Source of the DNA: Pseudocolwellia sp. AS88
Lineage (GTDB): Bacteria > Pseudomonadota > Gammaproteobacteria > Enterobacterales > Alteromonadaceae
Assembly (NCBI RefSeq): GCF_030551755.1
Contig: NZ_JAUPEC010000011.1
Location: 1-64,000 of the forward strand
Length of the DNA stretch: 64,000 nucleotides
Direction of reading: 5' to 3'
Under the pieces are notes generated by a model that was not told the origin of the DNA, did not search any database, and was given only the letters and a program-made list of their open reading frames with translations. The position numbers and the translations under genes are program-made. Below, one piece after another: positions 57,617 to 64,000 of the stretch (the stretch's first letter is position 1; each line of letters begins with the position of its first letter).

Positions 57617-58129
57617 TCAGTTGGACTCAGACGACAACAAGAAATGCCCCACAGAAGCGCAAATTCCAACGATAAGTTGCGCTTCAGATTGTTTAGGTTC
57701 TCTTCCTTCACGGATATGCCGCCCAAACTCAGAGGCAAATCCCCATGCTTTTTTGACTGCTTCATCGAGAGGCGGCGGAATTTCAACTTGTCCCCGTTTG
57801 AGAATATCACCTAAGTTTGCATTTCGAGCACCAGATACTTCTCTTGCAACGCATTCAAGTGACGCCATAGCGTGTTGAATAGCGCCAGTGGAATCAGGTT
57901 TAGGTCGTCTAGATAAGTCCCTGATAGCTTCGTGCAGTTCGTTGCTGGCTGTCTCATTACCAGATTCCAGTTCCTTAGTTCTAGCATCTTTGATGATTAC
58001 TTCAAACGCTTCAGGGCCTCTCATTTCAATTAAACCGTCTACTAGCTTCCAGCCGATCCCATTTTCAATGAAATACTCGTTTAATTCCTCACTAAATTCA
58101 TCTTGACGATTGGACTTCCCTCGATAAAA
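57617..58129 (-). pseudogene. 5'-truncated AbiJ/HEPN-type abortive-infection-like gene
   Basis: The open frame gives a 135 aa C-terminal piece from an internal ATG at 58024, but the same frame continues upstream without stop to the IS3 end at 58130, with family-like FSEELNEYFIENGIGWKLVDG. Further segments are HAMASLECVAREVSG, LDEAVKKAWGFASEFGRHIREG and EAQLIVGICASVGHFLL, which I recall from the C-terminal domain of AbiJ-type (AbiJ_NTD/HEPN) anti-phage proteins. The N-terminal part is missing, removed by the adjacent IS3-family insertion. The family assignment is from memory of the motif and moderately sure; truncation is seen directly. This is defence-type Tn7 cargo gone to ruin. Confidence 0.6.
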
Positions 58130-58281
58130 TGGACACTTCTATTTTAAGTTACTGCTAATTCATACACAGTAGGTGTTTTATATCCTAAACTCGAATGCAA
58201 ACGTTGTCTATTGTAAAAAGAGTTCATATAACCTTTTAATAAGGGATGTAACTCTTTAAGCGATACTCCGATTGACATCCC
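58130..58281 (-). pseudogene. IS3-family transposase (OrfB) 3' remnant with its terminal repeat
   Basis: On the minus strand the frame encodes SLKELHPLLKGYMNSFYNRQ followed by RLHSSLGYKTP and a stop at 58144, the classic C-terminus of the IS3-family rve integrase. Directly beyond lies TGGACACTTCTATT (58130-58143), a terminal inverted repeat of the family. Only the last 45 or so codons remain; the rest was lost where the IS200-like element begins. The exact right boundary is uncertain by several bases. Confidence 0.8.
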
Positions 58282-58282
58282 C

Positions 58283-58858
58283 TTTTAACTAGCGAAGCGT
58301 AAATCTCGGGGGCTTGCCCCCGTGCTGGATAGTGTATACTGGGGGCACCCCAGTAAATACTATTCTGCTCATGGAAACTCAAAGAAATACACATCATGTT
58401 TATCGATTAATGTATCACTTTGTTTGGATACCTAAGTATCGTCACAAAGTATTCAATGAGCCTTATCGTTCTACGATGAAAGCGATAATTCAGAAAGTTG
58501 GATATGATTACGATATCGATATAGTTGAATTAGAAATACCAGAAGATCATATTCATATGGTGATTAGGGGAATACCGAAGCAATCACCAAGTGATGTAAT
58601 GCAAATAATTAAAAGTATCACAGCACGTGAATTTTTCAGGATTTATCCTGAAATTATAAAGAAATATTTCTGGGGTGGTAAATTGTGGACTCAAAGTTTC
58701 TTTGTTGAAACTATTGGAAATGCCACTGAAGAAGTTATTCGGAAATATGTTCAAAACCAACTGATTGAATTAGATCGTAAAGAAATTAACTCAGATCAGC
58801 TGGATTTGTTTTAAAACTCGGTCGCTTGCGGCCGAGATATTTATCGAATAAAAAAAGG
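58283..58858 (+). mobile_element. IS200-like insertion sequence (IS200/IS605 family)
   Basis: An intact Y1 transposase gene is bracketed by end hairpins CGGGGGC-TT-GCCCCCG (58307-58322) and CTCGGTCGCTTGCGGCCGAG (58817-58836). A further hairpin TACTGGGG-GCA-CCCCAGTA (58337-58355) lies just before the start codon, as in IS200, where it limits transposase translation. These elements move as single strands and have no inverted repeats or target duplication, so the outer boundaries given are approximate. Confidence 0.82.
58371..58814 (+). CDS. tnpA: IS200-family Y1 transposase TnpA
   Basis: The 147 aa protein is a complete HUH single-strand transposase: RLMYHFVWIPKYRHKVF at the start, the HUH pair His60 and His62 in PEDHIHMVI, and the catalytic tyrosine Tyr126 in EEVIRKYVQNQ. 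The frame is open upstream to 58314, but that stretch is the left-end hairpin; the ATG at 58371 gives the family N-terminus. There is no tnpB, so this is an IS200-type, not an IS605-type, element. It looks functional. Confidence 0.93.
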   Translation: METQRNTHHVYRLMYHFVWIPKYRHKVFNEPYRSTMKAIIQKVGYDYDIDIVELEIPEDHIHMVIRGIPKQSPSDVMQIIKSITAREFFRIYPEIIKKYFWGGKLWTQSFFVETIGNATEEVIRKYVQNQLIELDRKEINSDQLDLF

Positions 58859-59518
58859 ATTTAACTTCTTCTAGCTCATGTGTTTCAGAAGGGAATCGAA
58901 ACTTTACTAATGTTAGTTAATATAAAACCTCTGAAATTTTGGTTTTTTCCGATCGACAGTTTGTACACGCCAACAAAGACCATTATCAACAATACTATAG
59001 GAGGGACTAATTTTCGTGAGCCTCAGCCACAAGATAAATATGTATAAATCACACATATAGCTTTGTAGTTGAGGATAGCTTAAACCAAACGATAAAAATT
59101 TCCGGCACATTTAAACTTAAAGGTACTTCCACTTTAAATCTAAGCTTAAGCATGACGACATATTAATGGTGCGCTATACTTGTTCATACCACTGCTCATC
59201 GAAGTCTTTAAATACTATATTGTAAATCTGCGTTCGAAATAAAATCGACTTCATCAGTTCTAGAGATACTTCCAGAATTCGTACACGAGCAATGTAACGC
59301 TACCCTATAAATGGTCGATATTTCACATCGACGGTGGCTTAAACGCCCTTCGAGCGATACGAAAAGATAATGAGAGTGTTTATGGTTTCTTTTGCCGCTA
59401 TAAGCGTTATTTAAACAGGACGGAAGCCAAAGTCCAAGCATTTGCTAAAAACCATGATTTTAATGCCAATTGCTTGATATAGAGGATATTAGGAAATAAA
59501 GATATAGTGAGCTGAAAT
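58859..59518. other. gene-poor remnant region of the transposon
   Basis: These 660 bp contain no complete gene I can support. The short open frames on the minus strand (58913-59110, 59208-59441) have no coding character I trust. A 72-codon open stretch without a start codon lies at 59264-59482 on the plus strand. The region probably holds broken cargo left by deletions next to the IS200-like element; the missing half of the IS3-family element is not recognisable here. Confidence 0.5.
59264..59482 (+). pseudogene. orphan C-terminal coding fragment, unrecognised
   Basis: An open frame runs from just after a TAG at 59261 to a TAG at 59480 and reads, in part, LPYKWSIFHIDGGLNALRAI and GFFCRYKRYLNRTEAKVQAF. 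The composition looks protein-like, but there is no ATG or GTG, and TTG occurs only near the end. It therefore looks like the tail of a gene whose front was deleted. I do not recognise the family. Confidence 0.35.
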
Positions 59519-59737
59519 ATGATTGATGACATAGATATAATGGCACTTAGTGAAGAGATTGAACGTGATAGCCAATCAGGTGCATTGCGTAAAGAGTTAC
59601 TAGCAAAAGGCGAAACACTTTATGGAATCAACCCTGATTTCCCCGACTATATTGCCTGTGAGAAAAACGAAGGAAGTGTATCTCTTGGCCACTTGGAGAA
59701 TGGATGTTTTGTAGCTGAAATATGCTTGTTGTGCTGA
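59519..59737 (+). CDS. small hypothetical protein
   Basis: This 72 aa acidic frame starts MIDDIDIMALSEEIERDSQS, continues LRKELLAKGETLYGINPDFPDY and ends in a cysteine-containing CFVAEICLLC. I see no strong Shine-Dalgarno and no family I recognise. The codon use looks genuine and it lies convergent to tnsE, 28 bp from its stop. It may be a live small cargo gene or chance. Confidence 0.4.
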   Translation: MIDDIDIMALSEEIERDSQSGALRKELLAKGETLYGINPDFPDYIACEKNEGSVSLGHLENGCFVAEICLLC

Positions 59738-59764
59738 CTTTTAGCCTCCTTAATTTATATTAAC

Positions 59765-61393
59765 TCACAACTGTTCAATTTTTTTTTGGGTATTTACAAC
59801 CCACCTATCAATTACATCAATGTCTGCTTTTTCTATCCGATAATTTTTTGGATGATTAACAAATTGCGTACTGATTTTATTTTGTTTAAAAAAATCTCTT
59901 GGCCAAGCGATCGATTGTATTATCAATTCATCAAGAATAGTTTCAACCTTTGCGCGAGCATCATCGAGGTGCGTAAATTTAAAAACTAGTGTAGAAATAT
60001 TTTTTTTACTGCCTGTGTTTGGAAAGTCACTTTGGTCAATCTCAATTAGGGTAATTGTTTCAAAATTTACAGATGGGTTAGTTAGGTGAGCTACTGCGGC
60101 TTTTCTTATACCTGTACCATCTTTCTTCATATGTGATTTGAAACGACCAATTTTTCGTAATTTTTGTATTCTAAGTTCAGTTAATGATAAACCTGACTCT
60201 TCGCATAGTTTTTTCAACATCGACCTAAAATTATCAAATATATTTTTGTCATCCCCATTATCATCTTTTGTTGTTGCAACAAAAATTGCCGCACTTGCGG
60301 AACCTAAAAGTGTCGGAAGATCTGTACTAATTAGTTCTGAGCCGCTCGCTTCTGCTTCACTGCTTTCATTTATGACTCGAACTTTCCCCTTCGATGATTT
60401 AGTTCTAGCTGAACGATTTGGTGAAAGAGAAAACGTGCCGATTCCATTAGAAGAAATAATTTTAGTTGGCGAAAAACTGCTCGCCCCTTGTTCATCGTCT
60501 ATGATGAACTCACCCGCAACTTCTAGCTTTTCTTCATTTAATGTTGATTGAGAAACACTCACTTTTGCCCATTTTTGACTAATAAATTCAATTTCTACAG
60601 GGAGGTTATGCGGAATACCTATAATGCTCTTAATCTCGTTAGCGATATATAGATTTTGCCCTTGATAAGTTGAAATATGCTCTGACAGCAGCAGTTCCAT
60701 TTTTACCTTTTTTAAATTAGGCAAATTAAAACAGAAATTCCACCAAGTCACTTTACACCCATCTACCTTTGAAGTATTTTGCTTCAATCGAAAGTTTTCA
60801 TGAATTGAGATAAATGAACTCAAGGCTGACGAGTCACAAAGAGTATAGGCGAGTTGTGTTGCGTTAAAACATTTTTCAAATTGCCCTTTAGACAATTGCA
60901 CTGAATCCATTACTTCTATCATCAAGTTACTTTGAGATACGTTTGCTCTCCGAAAATCAATATTTAACGCCACTGGTGATAATGCATAACCAAACATTTT
61001 ATTGTTTTGCAGAAATAAACTTCTAGCAAGTTCAAGTTGAGGTATAGCTAACCATGCATTTTTTTTCTGCAATAGAAAATATTTTTCATTTCTGTTTAAT
61101 CCGTTGATTGGATTTAGACCAAGCGTCTTTCCATTTGCTCTTGCTTTAACATCACTCCATTTAATTATTATTTTTTTTGATTTAGCTTGGGTATCAAAGA
61201 TATCAGTGACGTTATAATAACGGCCTACACAGAGGTCTGGAATCAGAGATGCTAGAACAGCTTTTTTCTTTGATTTACTGAATCTAACTTGGACATACCA
61301 TTCACTATTACCAAAAAACCTAAAGATTCCACCGATGTAGAGCAATTGATCATTTTCTTCAACGCCCTTTATTTTATATGCACTATCAACCAA
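59765..61393 (-). CDS. tnsE: Tn7-like target selector TnsE
   Basis: TnsE (542 aa; 538 in E. coli) directs Tn7 to replicating lagging strands and conjugating plasmids via DNA 3' ends and the sliding clamp. Diagnostic matches with Tn7 TnsE are IPQLELARSLFL (near residue 117), the central STDLPTLLGSASAAIFVA segment, VGRSRLH-like IGRFKSHMKKDGTGIRKAAV, and the C-terminal LIIQSIAWPRDFF ... VNHPKNYRIEKADIDVIDRWV. The start is TTG within the end of tnsD (25 bp overlap), so it is coupled to tnsD. In canonical Tn7 it follows tnsD on the same strand as tnsABC; here the pair is inverted. Confidence 0.9.
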   Translation of the reverse strand: MVDSAYKIKGVEENDQLLYIGGIFRFFGNSEWYVQVRFSKSKKKAVLASLIPDLCVGRYYNVTDIFDTQAKSKKIIIKWSDVKARANGKTLGLNPINGLNRNEKYFLLQKKNAWLAIPQLELARSLFLQNNKMFGYALSPVALNIDFRRANVSQSNLMIEVMDSVQLSKGQFEKCFNATQLAYTLCDSSALSSFISIHENFRLKQNTSKVDGCKVTWWNFCFNLPNLKKVKMELLLSEHISTYQGQNLYIANEIKSIIGIPHNLPVEIEFISQKWAKVSVSQSTLNEEKLEVAGEFIIDDEQGASSFSPTKIISSNGIGTFSLSPNRSARTKSSKGKVRVINESSEAEASGSELISTDLPTLLGSASAAIFVATTKDDNGDDKNIFDNFRSMLKKLCEESGLSLTELRIQKLRKIGRFKSHMKKDGTGIRKAAVAHLTNPSVNFETITLIEIDQSDFPNTGSKKNISTLVFKFTHLDDARAKVETILDELIIQSIAWPRDFFKQNKISTQFVNHPKNYRIEKADIDVIDRWVVNTQKKIEQL

Positions 61394-62922
61394 TTATGAC
61401 ACCAAACAGCTACTTTAATGACTGTAGATGATATGTTTCTTTGAGCATTAATTCTAGCACTTCTATAAAGTTGCCAAGGTTCAAAGCGTTTTTTTTTATT
61501 GGCAAGATTAAGGGTAACTTGGGTAAGTCGTCTGCATTGATACTCCTCTACCGTTTCATTATAGCTATTAAGAAAAGCTGTACACTTAGGTAATCGGTAT
61601 AGATTGTGTTCAATACTCGCTGAATTAGATAATTGAGAGAGAAACCATCTTTTTGAGCGCCTTGGGGAGTAGGTATCATCTGCACTATTTAAAATTTTAA
61701 ATAGTTGCTTTACTGTTAAAATATCTCTTTTACACCAATTTACCCGGCAGTTTTTATTCTCTCTGATGATTCTGTTTTGAGCATTTACTTCAAGTAACCA
61801 AGTCTTATCATTGCGATAAAGTTTGGTGTAGAGGTTATAACTTTCAGTATTTAGATATCGAGATTTTTTTGGTCCGTACTGCTTTACCAGAGTTAACCAT
61901 GACTGTTTTAGGTCAAGAATTTCAGAGGTGTTTATTGGTAGGTTAATCACTTGAGGTAAGCTTTGACTCGCGTTTTTAGGCATATTTGTGGCCAACAGAG
62001 CATTCCACCATTTTTCAATATCACCATTAAAAAAAGGCAATCCAGCAATAATATGATATGGATATTGATGTTGTTTGCGATGCTTCCGAAAAATATATGC
62101 GAGTCTTGTATCAAAATCTTGATCTCCGAATCCTCGGTCAACTAACCACTGTTGTTTCCAAAATTGTCTGACAAATGATGCAACAGCTAACTGATCAATC
62201 GAACTTCTTTTATTGAAATTATGTTCATATGCAATAGACCGATAGAAATCAGTTAATTTGTCGAATGAGATATTAAGCGTATGACTAGATGAAATGATTT
62301 TTGTAGCGGCCTTTGACATGTGCTGCTCTTGCCATTTAGCCTTGTTTTTTTCAACACCATATTGATCGAAGACTACATCTACTAACGGAATAAATGCGTG
62401 TCTAGAAAAATCATGGATTAATATATTTGTAGATTGGAATGTCAATCCATGAATAGGACAGCATGTAGTAAATATTCCAAACCAACGTCTATCCCAAAAT
62501 GGTTCGCCGTGCATGGCTAACTGGTCTTTCACGCACTCTGAACAATATCGCATATACGGAAAAGTTTTCAGCATACAAGCAGCTAACCCAGCAGCAGTGG
62601 TATAGGTATTATTTACAGAGCTGAGCATTTCATTCTTAATTTTGTTTCTTATATTTTCTGGACTTAGGCCTGTATATAACGGATATAAAGTGTGATTTTC
62701 AATAATATCTAACCCTGAACACCTCATTTTTGGTCTAATATTAGCAATTGCAGCCTCAAGTCCATTGGGTATTTCAGGTGAAGCGAAGATCGTACGCTTA
62801 TCAAATACATCAAATAGCAATTGCTTATCGGTCAATACCCCACACCGCACTTTATATCTAGCTAATCCGCTATAGAAAAGTTCGTGCTCATATAGTTTTG
62901 GAAAAAAAGGTAATGTTGTCAC
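61369..62922 (-). CDS. tnsD: Tn7-like target selector TnsD (TniQ family)
   Basis: TnsD (517 aa; 508 in E. coli) binds the end of glmS and recruits TnsC for attTn7 insertion. The TniQ zinc finger has Cys127, Cys130, Cys155 and His158 (YCSEC...CCPIH), close to the E. coli positions. Other matches are HTLYPLYTGL, YIFRKHRKQHQYPYHI, YRNDKTWLL, VNWCKRDILTVKQLFKI and TVEEYQCRRLTQ. The start is GTG at 62922 with AGGG six bases upstream. It begins a tnsD-tnsE operon divergent from an XRE gene, under a promoter covered by regular palindromes. Confidence 0.95.
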   Translation of the reverse strand: MTTLPFFPKLYEHELFYSGLARYKVRCGVLTDKQLLFDVFDKRTIFASPEIPNGLEAAIANIRPKMRCSGLDIIENHTLYPLYTGLSPENIRNKIKNEMLSSVNNTYTTAAGLAACMLKTFPYMRYCSECVKDQLAMHGEPFWDRRWFGIFTTCCPIHGLTFQSTNILIHDFSRHAFIPLVDVVFDQYGVEKNKAKWQEQHMSKAATKIISSSHTLNISFDKLTDFYRSIAYEHNFNKRSSIDQLAVASFVRQFWKQQWLVDRGFGDQDFDTRLAYIFRKHRKQHQYPYHIIAGLPFFNGDIEKWWNALLATNMPKNASQSLPQVINLPINTSEILDLKQSWLTLVKQYGPKKSRYLNTESYNLYTKLYRNDKTWLLEVNAQNRIIRENKNCRVNWCKRDILTVKQLFKILNSADDTYSPRRSKRWFLSQLSNSASIEHNLYRLPKCTAFLNSYNETVEEYQCRRLTQVTLNLANKKKRFEPWQLYRSARINAQRNISSTVIKVAVWCHNWLIVHIK

Positions 62923-62938
62923 TATTCCCTAATTTCGG

Positions 62939-63008
62939 GACAAATGGTTTTGTCATCATAATGAGGACACAAGTTTTTGTCACGTTTTTGGGGACAAATG
63001 TTTAAATC
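62939..63008. promoter_or_regulatory. three palindromic operators at exact 27 bp intervals between tnsD and the XRE gene
   Basis: GACAAATGGTTTTGTC (62939-62954, perfect GACAAA/TTTGTC dyad), GACACAAGTTTTTGTC (62966-62981) and GACAAATGTTTAAATC (62993-63008, one half-site weaker) begin exactly 27 bp apart. The first lies at the tnsD transcription start, the second over the -35 and spacer, and the third covers the Shine-Dalgarno and ATG of the XRE gene. Binding by the XRE protein is inferred. Confidence 0.7.
62955..62983 (-). promoter_or_regulatory. tnsD-tnsE promoter
   Basis: On the minus strand GTGACA (62978-62983) and TATGAT (62955-62960), each one base from consensus, are 17 bp apart. The -10 is 33 bp upstream of the tnsD GTG. 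Palindromic operators cover the spacer/-35 and the transcription start. Confidence 0.7.
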
Positions 63009-63231
63009 AACAAATCACCAAGGCTATTTAAAGCTGATCGCATGGCTTAAAAAATCACGTCTTGAGAAACGATTAACAGTAAGGCAACTGGGTGAGATGC
63101 TTGACGAACCATTCCAGTTTGTGAGTAAAATCGAAAATGGGCAGCGAAACTTGTCAGTTCATGAATACGTGCAGTATTGTAATGCGCTGGAGATTGAAGC
63201 AGAGGTTGGACTTAAAATTCTCAGAAAATAA
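62998..63231 (+). CDS. XRE-family helix-turn-helix regulator
   Basis: The 77 aa protein is a single Cro/CI-type HTH domain: LIAWLKKSRLEKRLTVRQLG, then EMLDEPFQFVSKIENGQRNL with the conserved IENGxR recognition-helix end, and YVQYCNALEIEA. The frame opens at TTG 62977, but the ATG at 62998 preceded by GGGGA is the likely start. It is divergent from tnsD-tnsE with palindromic operators between. It has no sensor or protease domain, so it is probably a small dimeric repressor. Its target is inferred from position only. Confidence 0.85.
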   Translation: MFKSTNHQGYLKLIAWLKKSRLEKRLTVRQLGEMLDEPFQFVSKIENGQRNLSVHEYVQYCNALEIEAEVGLKILRK

Positions 63232-63301
63232 TAATTAAATCGAAACTGCAAGATTTGGTTTGCTAAATAAATGCAATTTGAACAACCAAGGAATGGAATG
63301 T

Positions 63302-64000
63302 ATGCCACACATCATAAAAGTAACACTCAAAAATTTTAAAAAATTCAAGCTATATGAACTTAATTTTGGCCCTGATAGAAATATTCTGATTGGAGATAAT
63401 GAGGCTGGAAAAAGCTCAATATTAACAGCCATAGAGCTTACACTAAGCGAAGTAAGGCGAAAGTAGAGAGCTTTGGAATTGGAATGCTGATGTTGTTACA
63501 GAGTTTTTAGCGGGCGATAAAAAAATTGAAAAACTTCCTCATTTTTACATTGAACTATTCCTAAATGATACTGGCAACCATGACTTGAATGGTAGATGTA
63601 ACAGTGAAGATAGCTCTGCCGATGTACTCCAATTAATCTGTGAGCCAAACGAAGATTTGAGTAAAGAAATAAGTCAAATACTGGAAACCGAAGGCAATAA
63701 CTTTCTATTTGAATTTTACATCGCTAAGTTTATTTCATTTAGTGGTGAGGCATAGACTGGATATCGAAAGTTTTTGCGCTATTTATCCTTAGATAGCACT
63801 CAAATTAACAGTAAGTATGCAAACAGCCAATATATAAAATCAATGTATGAAGCTACTGTAGAGCAACCTCTGCGCTACAGTTTAAAGAATCAATATAGAC
63901 AGCAAAAAACTACATTTAAGGACAATCACCTCAAAGGTATGTCTAAACTAATAAATCAAGTGGAAAATGCTCACGACAACCAAATAATAATTGCTACTCA
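63302..64000 (+). pseudogene. OLD-family ATP-dependent endonuclease, broken (frameshift and nonsense), runs off window
   Basis: The start MPHIIKVTLKNFKKFKLYEL is followed by NFGPDRNILIGDNEAGKSSILTAIELTL, the AAA_15/OLD Walker A (GDNEAGKSS). The frame ends at a TAG (63464), but homology continues one base shifted: TEFLAGDKKIEKLPHFYIEL, LNGRCNSED, LICEPNEDLSKEI and FEFYIAKFISFSGEA. In that frame a second TAG at 63753-63755 replaces what should be an aromatic residue before TGYRKFLRYLS, after which the frame stays open to 64000. OLD-type proteins couple an SMC-like ATPase to a TOPRIM nuclease in phage defence. The start has AAGGA upstream. Two lesions make it a pseudogene unless they are sequencing errors. 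Confidence 0.78.

Larger units (their letters stand above)
52908..64000 (+). mobile_element. Tn7-like transposon (right end plus at least 11 kb; left end not in window)
   Basis: The element starts with TGT at 52908 and carries tnsA, tnsB, tnsC on the plus strand, and tnsD, tnsE on the minus strand, with decayed cargo between and an XRE gene and OLD-type pseudogene after tnsD. Orientation (right end and tnsA next to glmS) is that of E. coli Tn7. I found no TTGGTACCA-type left-end sites up to 64000, so the element continues. In canonical Tn7 all five tns genes are on one strand in the order A to E; here the D-E block is inverted. Confidence 0.88.

Noticed and set aside
57597-57878. 93-codon plus-strand ORF after tnsC
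   Set aside because: It is antisense to the AbiJ-like fragment, whose frame matches a recognisable domain; the plus frame has no homology I recognise.
59208-59441. 77-codon minus-strand ORF
   Set aside because: No ribosome binding site or recognisable motif; it overlaps the more protein-like plus-strand remnant.
60138-60551. 137-codon plus-strand ORF
   Set aside because: Shadow of tnsE, which has strong family matches on the other strand.
62923-63000. GACA/TGTC repeats upstream of tnsD as the left end of the Tn7-like transposon
   Set aside because: Spacing is 27 bp, the units are 16 bp dyads, and they do not resemble the TTGGTACCA sites of the right end. The sequence after the last ACA (AATGT) does not match the expected TATGA duplication. 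They fit operators of the divergent promoter better.
52908-64000. CRISPR array or Cas genes in the Tn7-like element
   Set aside because: I looked for regular 28-36 bp direct repeats and for cas-like proteins because some Tn7 relatives carry them. None is present in the visible part; target selection here is by TnsD and TnsE.

Overview
The window is about 64 kb of a low-GC gammaproteobacterial chromosome centred on the replication origin. Gene content, gene order and protein sequences resemble marine Alteromonadales, most likely Colwelliaceae (Colwellia/Thalassotalea type). The genus is an inference from gene order and AT-rich codon use, not from a search.

Layout. (1) 1-10.2 kb: a divergent, strong rRNA-type promoter at the left edge, then yrdA, yrdB, aroE, ompW, hemF-tsaC, purK-purE, a yrdD-like zinc-ribbon gene, smg, dprA and a LysM protein. 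Two copies of a short MITE-like element lie here, one beside aroE and one between yrdD and smg. (2) 10.3-23.7 kb: def-fmt-rsmB-trkA facing trkH, then yigZ, pepQ, a soluble-type lytic transglycosylase, tusA and glyQS. (3) 23.9-39.5 kb: the origin region, gyrB-recF-dnaN-dnaA on the minus strand and rpmH-rnpA-yidD-yidC-mnmE-mioC-oriC-mnmG-rsmG-parA-parB on the plus strand. DnaA boxes lie upstream of dnaA and in oriC, and one perfect and one near-perfect parS site lie inside recF. (4) 39.6-46.7 kb: the complete F1Fo ATP synthase operon atpIBEFHAGDC. (5) 46.8-52.9 kb: glmU, a secreted S9-family peptidase, a DeoR-type regulator (probably GlmR) and glmS. (6) 52.9 kb to the window end: a Tn7-family transposon inserted 25 bp downstream of the glmS stop, at the classical attTn7 position.

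The Tn7-like element has its right end next to glmS, with four TTGRTACCA-type repeats (three at exact 21 bp spacing) that are probable TnsB sites. The last of these overlaps the -35 of the likely tnsA promoter. tnsA, tnsB and tnsC overlap in one operon and keep all catalytic residues at nearly the same positions as in E. coli Tn7. A decayed cargo stretch follows: an AbiJ/HEPN-like fragment, an IS3-family remnant, an intact IS200-like element and unassigned remnants. Then tnsD and tnsE occur as an inverted, separate operon (canonical Tn7 has all five genes on one strand). tnsD-tnsE is divergent from a small XRE-type regulator. Between them are three 16 bp palindromic operators spaced exactly 27 bp apart, two on the predicted tnsD promoter and one over the regulator's own ribosome binding site and start codon. 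A frameshifted OLD-family nuclease pseudogene follows and runs off the window. The left end of the transposon is not in the window.

The most unusual signals are the separately regulated, inverted target-selection module of the Tn7-like element, the perfect hairpin that buries the ompW ribosome binding site, the MITE family with 4 bp target duplications, and the parS sites embedded in recF.
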